The notes under the pieces were generated by a model. It saw only the letters and a program-made list of their open reading frames with translations, did not search any database and was not told the origin of the DNA. Positions 1-5,378 of a stretch of DNA of 6,149 nucleotides are shown here, in pieces. The stretch is from contig DAOWEV010000122.1 in NCBI GenBank assembly GCA_030638325.1, forward strand, positions 1-6,149. The letters are read 5' to 3'. Within the stretch, counting starts at the first letter, position 1. Every line of letters begins with the position of its first letter. The position numbers and the translations under genes are program-made. Origin of the DNA: Bacteroidales bacterium (lineage in GTDB: Bacteria; Bacteroidota; Bacteroidia; Bacteroidales; JAGOPY01).

Positions 1-494
1 ATCATCCTGGGATGGTATTTCTCATAATAGCCCGCGATCGACTTCAACCAGTCCTTATCCATACAGCAATCCGCATCTGTTGTGACAATGAGTGTTCCGT
101 TTGCCTGCCGGATGCCTTCCGTTATGGCTTTCTTCTTGGAACCTTCACTCGGATCCCCGTTAAGGTCAATAATACGGTAATGTTTGTTATGGGTCAGGGA
201 TGAAATGTATTGCCTGGCCAATTCGACTGTCTTATCAGTCGAAAAATCATTCACAATGATAACTTCCAGCTTGTCCTCCGGGAAATCCTGGCCCGCGATG
301 TCGCGCAGGATATTCAAAATATTATCCTCTTCATCCCTGACAGGAATAATTACACTTATCCTGGTTACAGGGTGATAATTACCGCTGATTTCAAAATAAT
401 TGATCTTGTACCAGCCGGTTCCTATGATCAGCATGATGCCGGCATAGACCGCAAAGATGGCAATAAGAGCAATTACAACAATTTCTACAAACAT
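1..494 (-). CDS. Family 2 glycosyltransferase, membrane-anchored, 3' end cut by window edge
   Basis: This is the first 164 residues of a GT-A fold family 2 glycosyltransferase, which moves a sugar from a nucleotide-sugar donor to an acceptor. The reading frame is still open at position 1, so the C-terminal part is missing. Residues 4-25 form a hydrophobic N-terminal anchor. The catalytic domain follows: SVIIPVRDEEDNI at 47-59, VIIVNDFSTDKT at 78-89 with the usual nucleotide-binding Asp, a basic KKKAITEGI patch at 120-128, and the metal-binding DAD motif at 140-142. The start is the first ATG after an in-frame TAA at 531-533; there is no clear Shine-Dalgarno. It lies 58 bases downstream of the flippase-like gene on the same strand, so the two are probably co-transcribed. 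The acceptor cannot be read from the sequence; a cell-surface or lipid-linked glycan is an inference from the membrane anchor and the neighbour. The family call is firm, the substrate unknown. Confidence 0.9.
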   Translation of the reverse strand, partial: MFVEIVVIALIAIFAVYAGIMLIIGTGWYKINYFEISGNYHPVTRISVIIPVRDEEDNILNILRDIAGQDFPEDKLEVIIVNDFSTDKTVELARQYISSLTHNKHYRIIDLNGDPSEGSKKKAITEGIRQANGTLIVTTDADCCMDKDWLKSIAGYYEKYHPRM

Positions 495-552
495 GACTTT
501 TAAACCTTTTGATTGCAGCCTTGTGCTGTGTTAGGAATTAATCAAATCAAGT

Positions 553-1566
553 TTAATTTCTGAAAAATTTCAGCTTAAAGACAAATATTGTCCCCATCAG
601 TGCGGGTATGACCAGGTTGATCAGCCACAGGAATGAGGTGGAGGCAAAAATCCCTATGTCTATCGTATCGGTATGGGTTCCCATGGTTTTAAAGAATATG
701 CTGATCACAAAAATGGAAACCACTCCACGAATGCCAAGTTCCGCGATTGTGACAGACGGGACAATGGTGATCAGGAAAAAAACAACCGGGATGATCAACA
801 TGGCTGGAATAAAAGGAAGGTCAACAGAGAACAATTTTAGCAACCAGTAAAACTGTAAGGTGAAAACAATGAACCTGATCATACTCAATAACAGGATATA
901 CATCAACTCTCCTGAAGTGTAGGCCTTTAAAACCTGAACATATTCCTTCCATTTTTTGTTTTTCTTTATTATCTTATCCAGAAAAACAGGCAATAGCGAG
1001 ATATTAAAATAGAGCAATAACAGCAGGAAAACCACCATAGGTACCACCAGTATCATACCATAATAAACGTAAACATATATTTCTCCTAAAGATCCGGCAT
1101 AATAAGGCACCAGATACATCGAACAAAATAATCCGAAAATGACGGTTGTTAATAACTGGCTGATGCTACCCACGATTGTTACCAGGATACCTTCAATCCG
1201 ATTTGCTTTTTCCAGGATAAACACCCTTCCAAAATATTCCCCAACCCTGTTAGGTGTAAAGGCGCTGACTGAAACTCCGGTCAGGACCCCTTCGTAAGAT
1301 TTGATAAACGTGATCTTTTCCAATTTGGATATCAGGAACTTCCATTTCCAGGATTCGAGTCCCCAGTTAATGAGCATCAGCAGAAAGATAAAGAATATAT
1401 CTAACCAGAACCACCAGGTTTGTATCAGGGGGCCGAACGAGTCAAAGATCTCCTGGAGGTTTCTCTTGTAAAAGATCTGTTTGTAAAGAAAACCATAGGT
1501 TGCCACCACAATGACTGCACGCAGGATATAGTTATAGGTTTTATGTACCTTTGTTTTTGTTATCAT
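553..1566 (-). CDS. Flippase-like membrane protein (LPG synthase transmembrane / UPF0104 family)
   Basis: A 337-residue integral membrane protein that resembles the transmembrane half of lysylphosphatidylglycerol synthase (Pfam LPG_synthase_TM; the family also includes AglD-like proteins). Hydrophobic segments lie near residues 14-29, 52-68, 128-155, 164-188, 221-246, 255-270, 281-293 and 306-333. Family-like polar motifs sit between them: NWGLESWKWKFL at 67-78, FTPNRVGEYFGR at 103-114 with its PxRxGE core, and PSVTIAELGIRG at 270-281. There is no soluble aminoacyl-transferase domain, so it is not a complete MprF. Members of this group are proposed to help flip or transfer lipid-linked intermediates, but biochemistry is thin. 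The gene is followed after 58 bases by a glycosyltransferase on the same strand, which suggests a joint role in making a glycan or glycolipid. Its ATG faces the ruvC start only 20 bases away. I found no TAnnTTTG box ahead of it. Fold family is fairly sure; exact function is not. Confidence 0.85.
   Translation of the reverse strand: MITKTKVHKTYNYILRAVIVVATYGFLYKQIFYKRNLQEIFDSFGPLIQTWWFWLDIFFIFLLMLINWGLESWKWKFLISKLEKITFIKSYEGVLTGVSVSAFTPNRVGEYFGRVFILEKANRIEGILVTIVGSISQLLTTVIFGLFCSMYLVPYYAGSLGEIYVYVYYGMILVVPMVVFLLLLLYFNISLLPVFLDKIIKKNKKWKEYVQVLKAYTSGELMYILLLSMIRFIVFTLQFYWLLKLFSVDLPFIPAMLIIPVVFFLITIVPSVTIAELGIRGVVSIFVISIFFKTMGTHTDTIDIGIFASTSFLWLINLVIPALMGTIFVFKLKFFRN
1546..1553 (+). promoter_or_regulatory. 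Possible -7 box (TACCTTTG) for ruvC
   Basis: TACCTTTG matches the Bacteroidota -7 consensus TAnnTTTG exactly. It would place the transcript start near 1558-1560 and give a leader of about 27 bases before the ruvC TTG codon. The box lies inside the first codons of the divergent flippase-like gene, which is where a ruvC promoter has to be, since the two start codons are only 20 bases apart. Against it, I see no TTG at the expected -33 distance (about 1523-1525). An exact match to a six-position motif in AT-rich DNA can arise by chance. Confidence 0.3.
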
Positions 1567-1586
1567 TTGATAATTATTTCTAACAT

Positions 1587-2138
1587 TTGGAAGCAGATCG
1601 TATTATATTAGGCATTGATCCCGGAACCAATATCATGGGTTACGGGATTATTCATATCCAACATAAAAAACCTGTCCTGCTGACCATGGGTATCTTAAAA
1701 CTTGGTAAATATAATAATCATGCTGATAAATTAAAAAAAATTTTTGAAAGAACTTTATCTTTGATAGAAGAATACAAGCCCGACGAGCTTGCGATTGAAG
1801 CGCCTTTTTTTGGTAAAAATGTGCAGTCGATGCTGAAGCTTGGAAGGGCTCAGGGAGTGGCAATGGCAGCGGCATTATACCGTTCAGTGCCAATTTACGA
1901 ATATTCTCCGAGGAAGATCAAGCAATCCATCACCGGGAAAGGCAATGCTTCGAAGGAGCAGGTTGCCGGCATGCTACATAATATCCTTTTTTTTGAACAG
2001 CCTTCCGGATACTTAGATGCAACCGATGGACTGGCCGTAGCTATATGCCATTACTTTCAGAAGGATCCGGATACTCAAGGCAGTAAATATACAGGATGGA
2101 AGAGCTTTGTTAGCCAGAATCCGGGCCGCGTTAATTAA
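1587..2138 (+). CDS. ruvC: Crossover junction endodeoxyribonuclease RuvC, TTG start
   Basis: RuvC is the dimeric, metal-dependent nuclease that cuts Holliday junctions symmetrically after RuvAB branch migration, in recombinational repair. At 183 residues it is full length for the family. All four acidic catalytic positions are visible: D11 in GIDPGT, E71 in AIEAPFFGKN (with F74 in the junction-wedging position), and D144 and D147 in LDATDGLAVA. The basic stretch SPRKIKQSITGKGNASKEQV at 108-127 also fits the family. The start is TTG: an in-frame TAA at 1581-1583 lies two codons upstream, and the frame offers no ATG before the essential GIDPGT. No Shine-Dalgarno is visible. The C-terminal tail after residue 160 (SKYTGWKSFV, then NPGRV) resembles Bacteroidota RuvC proteins. 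The gene stands alone here, without ruvA or ruvB, divergent from the flippase-like gene and convergent with queA. I am very confident. Confidence 0.97.
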   Translation: MEADRIILGIDPGTNIMGYGIIHIQHKKPVLLTMGILKLGKYNNHADKLKKIFERTLSLIEEYKPDELAIEAPFFGKNVQSMLKLGRAQGVAMAAALYRSVPIYEYSPRKIKQSITGKGNASKEQVAGMLHNILFFEQPSGYLDATDGLAVAICHYFQKDPDTQGSKYTGWKSFVSQNPGRVN

Positions 2139-2144
2139 TTATGA

Positions 2145-2179
2145 GTTGACAGTTGACGGTTGACGGTTGACGGTTGACA
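2145..2179. repeat. Heptamer tandem repeat, five copies of GTTGACR
   Basis: Five direct, gap-free copies of a seven-base unit: GTTGACA, GTTGACG three times, then GTTGACA, with a trailing GTT at 2180-2182. It begins 6 bases after the ruvC stop and lies wholly in the gap between convergent ruvC and queA. The unit contains TTGACA, which looks like an E. coli -35 box, but no matching -10 follows and the copies are tandem, so I read it as a simple-sequence repeat rather than a promoter. Copy number could vary between strains. Confidence 0.9.
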
Positions 2180-2185
2180 GTTATG

Positions 2186-2231
2186 GTAGGATGGAATAGA
2201 GTCCAATTCCTACAGTCCTACAATCCTACAG
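2186..2231. repeat. Octamer repeat TCCTACAR x3 with inverted partner
   Basis: Three gap-free copies of TCCTACAR occupy 2208-2231 (TCCTACAG, TCCTACAA, TCCTACAG). An inverted partner precedes them: GTAGGAT at 2186-2192 is the exact reverse complement of ATCCTAC at 2223-2229. A second nested pair is GGAAT at 2193-2197 with ATTCC at 2206-2210. The block can therefore fold into an imperfect hairpin on either strand. It lies between two convergent stop codons, so it could help end transcription in both directions, but there is no GC-rich stem followed by a T run, so it is not a standard intrinsic terminator. Together with the adjacent heptamer array it looks like a compound intergenic repeat of a kind that may recur in this genome. 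Confidence 0.75.
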
Positions 2232-2239
2232 TCTGACTT

Positions 2240-3289
2240 TCAGATAATAAGCATCGCATCGCCATAAGTAAAAAATTTATATTTTTCTTTTATGGCTACT
2301 TTGTATGCTTCCATCAGGAAGTCATATCCGGCAAAAGCGGCTGCCATCATCATCATGGATGATTGTGGTAACTGCAGGTTGGTGATCATCATATCCGTTA
2401 CTTTGAAGTCATACTGGGGAAAAATGAATTTATTTGTCCATCCTTTGTATGGTTTCACTTTTCCGGAAATGGAAACGGCTGTTTCAATAGCTTTGATGGA
2501 GGTAGTGCCCACACCAACAATTTTTTTCTTATTGTCTATAGCCCGGTTTATCAGTTCGGTGGCAGGTTCTTCAACAATAAGCTCCTCTGAATCAGTCTTA
2601 TGCTTGGTCAGGTCTTCCACTTCAATGGCCCTGAAATTGCCAAGCCCAACGTGCAAAGTAATCTCTGCAAAATCTACCCCTTTCAATTCCAGTCTTTTCA
2701 TCAGTTGGCGGCTGAAATGAAGCCCGGCAGTCGGAGCTGCCACAGCGCCCTCATGCTTTGCATATATAGTCTGGTACCACTCTTCATCCTCAGGTTCCAC
2801 AGGCCGCTCGTGAAGCTTCGGAAGCGGTGTTTGTCCCAGTCGCTGTATGGTTTTTTTAAAATCTTCGTAAGGCCCATCAAAGAGGAATCTCATGGTTCTG
2901 CCACGGGAAGTGGTGTTGTCGATCACTTCTGCAACTAAGCTTTCGTCTTCTCCAAAAAATAGTTTATTGCCAATCCTTATTTTCCGGGCAGGATCTACCA
3001 TAACATCCCACAACCGCGATTCTGCATTCAGTTCGCGAAGCAGGAAAACCTCAATTTTGGCCCCCGTTTTTTCCTTGATGCCATAGAGCCTGGCAGGAAA
3101 CACCTTGGTGTTGTTTATAACAAAAACATCTCCCTCCCCAAAATAATCTAAAATATCCTTGAAATCTTTATGTTCGATTGACCGGTCCTTGCGGTTAACA
3201 ATCATTAACTTGGATTCGTCCCTGTTTTGCGGAGGGTATTTTGCTATTAATTCAGGTGGGAGATAGAACCTGAATTGCGATAATTTCAT
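2240..3289 (-). CDS. queA: tRNA preQ1(34) S-adenosylmethionine ribosyltransferase-isomerase QueA
   Basis: QueA transfers and rearranges the ribosyl part of S-adenosylmethionine onto preQ1 at the wobble position of tRNAs for Asp, Asn, His and Tyr, giving epoxyqueuosine, the next-to-last step of queuosine synthesis in the cytoplasm. The protein has 349 residues, normal length. Recognisable segments are KYPPQNRDESKLMIV (17-31), GDVFVINNTKVFPARLYG (53-70), the central HEGAVAAPTAGLHFS (179-193), TLHVGLGNFRAIEVEDL (211-227), HKTDSEE (230-236), VGVGTTSIKAIET (258-270) and the C-terminal TNLQLPQSSMMMM (303-315) and FAGYDFLMEAY. A frame extension to a TTG at 3316 would add nine residues, but that TTG sits inside a strong promoter -7 box, so ATG at 3289 is the true start; the protein then begins MKLSQF as its relatives do. 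It converges on ruvC and lies 162 bases downstream of truB on the same strand. There is no preQ1 riboswitch in its short leader. Confidence 0.97.
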   Translation of the reverse strand: MKLSQFRFYLPPELIAKYPPQNRDESKLMIVNRKDRSIEHKDFKDILDYFGEGDVFVINNTKVFPARLYGIKEKTGAKIEVFLLRELNAESRLWDVMVDPARKIRIGNKLFFGEDESLVAEVIDNTTSRGRTMRFLFDGPYEDFKKTIQRLGQTPLPKLHERPVEPEDEEWYQTIYAKHEGAVAAPTAGLHFSRQLMKRLELKGVDFAEITLHVGLGNFRAIEVEDLTKHKTDSEELIVEEPATELINRAIDNKKKIVGVGTTSIKAIETAVSISGKVKPYKGWTNKFIFPQYDFKVTDMMITNLQLPQSSMMMMAAAFAGYDFLMEAYKVAIKEKYKFFTYGDAMLII

Positions 3290-3313
3290 TCTCACTTTTG
3301 GTAGTTTTAGTTG

Positions 3314-3344
3314 CAAAGGTAATCAATTATCAGGCCAATGTCAA
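3314..3344 (-). promoter_or_regulatory. Bacteroidota-type promoter for queA (TTG-N20-TACCTTTG)
   Basis: On the minus strand, TTG at 3344-3342 is followed after 20 bases by TACCTTTG at 3321-3314. This agrees with the major Bacteroidota promoter pattern, a TTG-type element near -33 and TAnnTTTG near -7, in both sequence and spacing. The transcript would start near 3307-3309 and carry a leader of about 20 bases before the queA ATG at 3289. This suggests that queA is transcribed on its own, at least in part, although it follows truB on the same strand. It also rules out the longer queA start at 3316. Confidence 0.65.
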
Positions 3345-3436
3345 TAGAATCACCAATTATTAACTGCAGGGTTTGTGCTAATGATAAAAATTCCGTAATT
3401 ATTTAGCTGTATTTTGTTTGTTAAGTATCTGATAAA

Positions 3437-3511
3437 GCACTAAATCCGAATTTAATGATCTTCCGAATAGACGGATTTGACCAGAAATTCGAACTGCTCC
3501 AGATTTAGTGC
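3437..3511 (-). other. Nested inverted repeats spanning the truB stop codon
   Basis: Two perfect inverted repeats flank the truB stop at 3452. The outer pair is GCACTAAATC at 3437-3446 with GATTTAGTGC at 3502-3511 (10 of 10, 55-base loop). The inner pair is AAATCCG at 3442-3448 with CGGATTT at 3472-3478 (7 of 7, 23-base loop). They share the bases at 3442-3446, so only one can form at a time. No T run follows on the minus strand, so this is not a textbook terminator. It might protect the 3' end of the uppP-truB message or slow polymerase before queA, or be chance. Confidence 0.35.
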
Positions 3512-4162
3512 ATCCTCAATTTTGAATTTTCCGATTCGCGTACGCTGAAGCGAAGACAAATAGGCTCCGGAACCCAGCCTTTGCCCTAAATCCCGGGCCA
3601 GTGACCTTATATAGGTGCCTTTGGAACAAGATAGCCTGAAGTCTATATTAGGAAGGGACTGTCGCGTGATCTCAAACACATTAATGGTCACCTCTTTGGC
3701 CTTCATTTCAACTTCCTGGTTATCGCGGGCATACTGGTAAGCCCTTTTGCCCTTGATTTTTTTTGCTGAAAAAACAGGCGGGGTTTGATAAAATGTTCCC
3801 AGAAAAGACTTTCTAACAGACTCTATGTCATTTGAAGTGATATGCCTGAATTCAAATTTTTGGTCAACCCCGGTTTCCAGGTCAAAAGAAGGTGTAGTTG
3901 CTCCAAGCGTAATAGTACCGGTGTATTCCTTATCAAGAGCAGTCAGATCATTGATCTTCTTGGTAAACTTACCGGTACATAACAGTAGCAGTCCCGTAGC
4001 AAGAGGGTCAAGGGTTCCGGCATGGCCTACCTTGATCTTGCTGATACCGGCATGGTGCTTCAGGATAAACCGAACTTTGTTGACCACATCGAAAGAGGTC
4101 CAGCCTGATGGTTTATGAATTAAAAGAAATTCTCCCTCAAGAAAGTTAAATGCCTGTTTCAT
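3452..4162 (-). CDS. truB: tRNA pseudouridine(55) synthase TruB
   Basis: TruB makes the near-universal pseudouridine 55 in the T-loop of tRNAs and also acts as a tRNA folding chaperone. The 236-residue protein starts FLLIHKPSGWTSFDVVNKVR after a short lead. It carries the catalytic GTLDPLATGLLLLCTGKFTK with nucleophile D52, the DKEYTGTITLGATT stretch with Y80, PPVFSAKKIKGKRAYQYAR (128-146), and the late motif GTYIRSLARDLG (182-193). It ends soon after LQRTRIGKF, so it is the short form without a C-terminal PUA domain. The ATG at 4162 overlaps the uppP stop as ATGA, a typical coupled junction. A longer frame to an ATG at 4267 would overlap uppP by 109 bases and add sequence unlike the family, so it is rejected. 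In many bacteria truB lies beside infB and rbfA; here it belongs to an ftsX-DUF3098-uppP-truB cluster. Confidence 0.97.
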   Translation of the reverse strand: MKQAFNFLEGEFLLIHKPSGWTSFDVVNKVRFILKHHAGISKIKVGHAGTLDPLATGLLLLCTGKFTKKINDLTALDKEYTGTITLGATTPSFDLETGVDQKFEFRHITSNDIESVRKSFLGTFYQTPPVFSAKKIKGKRAYQYARDNQEVEMKAKEVTINVFEITRQSLPNIDFRLSCSKGTYIRSLARDLGQRLGSGAYLSSLQRTRIGKFKIEDALNLEQFEFLVKSVYSEDH

Positions 4163-4959
4163 AATATGCTCTGTCCTGAACCAATAAAAATCGCAATTAA
4201 GCCTATGATCATACAATAAACTGCAAAATAAATGAGATTGCCTTTTTTGACGATCCCTATCATCCATTTACATGCAAAAAGCCCTGCTATAAAAGCAGCG
4301 AAAAAACCAATCAACAGGGCTGGAATACTTACGCCTCCTTCTGCTAACATATCTCCGTCAGCAATATCTTTCAGGTTGGCTCCTATGATCGGGATCAAGA
4401 CCATTAGAAATGAGAACCTCGTAATAAACTCTCTTTTATTGCCAAGCAGCAGGCCGGTCGAGATGGTAGCCCCGGATCTGGATATGCCCGGCAGGACAGC
4501 AAAAGCCTGTGCTATACCAATAATAACAGCATCCGGAAAATTGATTTTCCGCCTGTTGGATTTGCTGAGGTAAGTAAGCGCGAGCAATATGGCTGTTACG
4601 ATCAGCATAGACCCGACAAAAACAGTGTTCCCGGTGAAAAAGCTTTCGATTTGATCTTTGAAAAACAACCCAAGGAATAATACCGGGATCATGGATACTA
4701 ATAATTTTGCAATATACCGGGTTGAATCATTCCATTGGAACTTAAAAAGATCCCTAATAAGATCCCATATATCCTTTCTGAAAACTATGATGGTACTCAA
4801 GACGGTGGCGCCATGAACAACTACAGTAAATGCCAGGCTATGTTCTGCGTCTATACCGAGGATGGCCTTTCCCAGTTCAAGATGGCCACTGCTACTTACC
4901 GGTAAAAACTCTGTAAGACCTTGTAATATCCCCAGGATCAATGCTTCCAGCCAACTCAT
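4159..4959 (-). CDS. uppP: Undecaprenyl-diphosphatase UppP (BacA family)
   Basis: UppP removes one phosphate from undecaprenyl pyrophosphate, so that the lipid carrier can be reused for peptidoglycan and other wall glycans; overproduction of family members gives bacitracin resistance. The 266-residue protein is full length and almost wholly membrane-embedded. Both signature motifs are present: Q13-G-L-T-E17 running into FLPVSSSGH with H26, and PGISRSGAT at 157-165 with R161. Hydrophobic segments near 42-60, 85-100, 113-130, 142-157, 180-197, 211-231 and 242-260 match the family's topology. The ATG lies 17 bases after the DUF3098 stop, in AT-rich DNA with no Shine-Dalgarno. Its TGA overlaps the truB ATG by four bases (ATGA), implying translational coupling. 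Sharing a transcript with ftsX fits a wall-growth role. Confidence 0.96.
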   Translation of the reverse strand: MSWLEALILGILQGLTEFLPVSSSGHLELGKAILGIDAEHSLAFTVVVHGATVLSTIIVFRKDIWDLIRDLFKFQWNDSTRYIAKLLVSMIPVLFLGLFFKDQIESFFTGNTVFVGSMLIVTAILLALTYLSKSNRRKINFPDAVIIGIAQAFAVLPGISRSGATISTGLLLGNKREFITRFSFLMVLIPIIGANLKDIADGDMLAEGGVSIPALLIGFFAAFIAGLFACKWMIGIVKKGNLIYFAVYCMIIGLIAIFIGSGQSIL

Positions 4960-4976
4960 GCAAAATAAAGATAAAA

Positions 4977-5300
4977 TTAATCCCGAGGCTTTTTCATGAT
5001 CGCAAAGATCTCTATCACATAACCTATAAGGACGAGAATTGGAGCCAGGGTAAGCCGCCGGAAATTAAAAATGTCATAGCTGAACTCTTTGGGATCATCC
5101 GAACCTCCGCCGATCATAAGTAAAAAACCTACAATGATGAATGCCAGCCCGATGAACAATAGCTTGTAATTCTCTTTCCCAAAGGCAAATCCCGATGCAC
5201 TTTGAGCACTGGCCTGGCTTTGGCGGGCTTCTGTTTTGAATTTTGATTCAGGCCGCGGCTTATGAGCCTGCTTTATTGCTTTTTTTTTCTTTGCGTTCAT
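4977..5300 (-). CDS. DUF3098 family small membrane protein
   Basis: A 107-residue protein of the Bacteroidota family DUF3098, function unknown. Residues 1-36 are polar, rich in Lys, Gln, Ala and Ser, and probably a disordered cytoplasmic tail. The conserved part begins FAFGKENYK (38-46), runs into a first membrane segment (about 47-63), a GGGSDDPKEF loop (64-73), the FNFRR motif (78-82), and a second membrane segment (about 84-101) ending KKPRD. The start is uncertain. ATG at 5300 gives MNAKKKK and leaves room for the promoter-like box at 5320-5327; ATG at 5318 and TTG at 5345 are in frame but lie against or inside upstream signals. Codons 4-7 include a run of nine A, a possible slippage point. 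It sits between ftsX and uppP, 17 bases before the latter, so a role near division or wall synthesis is a fair guess from context only. Confidence 0.85.
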   Translation of the reverse strand: MNAKKKKAIKQAHKPRPESKFKTEARQSQASAQSASGFAFGKENYKLLFIGLAFIIVGFLLMIGGGSDDPKEFSYDIFNFRRLTLAPILVLIGYVIEIFAIMKKPRD

Positions 5301-5319
5301 ATGTGAACATTTGGGCATC

Positions 5320-5327
5320 CAAAAGTA
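5320..5327 (-). promoter_or_regulatory. Possible internal -7 box (TACTTTTG) for DUF3098-uppP-truB
   Basis: TACTTTTG on the minus strand matches TAnnTTTG. The transcript would start near 5313, about 12 bases before the preferred ATG at 5300. The nearest upstream TTG (5345-5343) is 15 bases away, shorter than the usual 19-20, and belongs to the edge of a 20-base palindrome. If real, this promoter would let DUF3098, uppP and truB be expressed apart from ftsX. Confidence 0.35.
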
Positions 5328-5342
5328 AGAATATTTTGTTAA

Positions 5343-5362
5343 CAAGGGGTTATAACCCCTTG
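5343..5362. promoter_or_regulatory. Perfect 20-base palindrome between ftsX and DUF3098
   Basis: CAAGGGGTTATAACCCCTTG is its own exact reverse complement over 20 bases. It begins 16 bases after the ftsX stop. A further outer pair, ATTTTG at 5333-5338 and CAAAAT at 5363-5368, continues the symmetry after a 4-base offset, and the overlapping TTGTTAACAA at 5336-5345 is another palindrome. As RNA it can form an 8-base-pair stem with a TATA loop, but no T run follows on either strand, so an intrinsic terminator is not well supported. Its place just upstream of a -7-like box makes it a candidate operator for a dimeric regulator; an mRNA processing or pausing hairpin is the alternative. Confidence 0.6.
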
Positions 5363-5378
5363 CAAAATCAGCATGCCC

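Noticed and set aside
12..503. Three plus-strand frames at the left edge
   Set aside because: The opposite strand encodes a clear glycosyltransferase with three family motifs. These frames are its shadows.
560..573. CTGAAAAATTTCAG as a terminator for the flippase-like gene
   Set aside because: It lies inside the last codons (FKLKFFRN), has an AT-rich 6-base stem with a 2-base loop, and has no T run behind it.
1733..1994. Homopolymer runs in ruvC (A8 at 1733-1740, T7 at 1805-1811, T8 at 1987-1994) as contingency sites
   Set aside because: Runs of 7-8 also occur in queA (T7 at 2521-2527) and truB (T8 at 3757-3764), so they reflect Lys, Phe and Ile codons in AT-rich DNA rather than anything special to ruvC.
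2145..2190. Sigma-70 type -35 box (TTGACA) after ruvC
   Set aside because: TTGACA occurs only as part of the tandem heptamer, has no -10 partner at the right distance, and this lineage uses a different promoter pattern.
2292..2720. 142-residue plus-strand open frame
   Set aside because: It is antisense to queA, whose product is unmistakable, and its translation shows no domain-like pattern. The same holds for the other frames opposite queA, truB, uppP and the flippase-like gene.
3290..3451. preQ1 riboswitch or small RNA upstream of queA
   Set aside because: The predicted queA leader is only about 20 bases, and I see no preQ1 pseudoknot or other recognisable RNA fold. Apart from the promoter and the truB-end repeats, this gap shows nothing.
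4163..4267. Longer truB start at ATG 4267
   Set aside because: It would extend far into uppP and add 35 residues unlike TruB. ATG 4162 overlaps the uppP stop as ATGA and begins just ahead of the conserved FLLIHKPSGWTSFD.
5301..5345. Longer DUF3098 starts (TTG 5345, ATG 5318)
   Set aside because: TTG 5345 lies in the palindrome and ATG 5318 directly abuts the -7-like box. The extra residues do not resemble the family, though ATG 5318 cannot be fully excluded if that promoter is not real.
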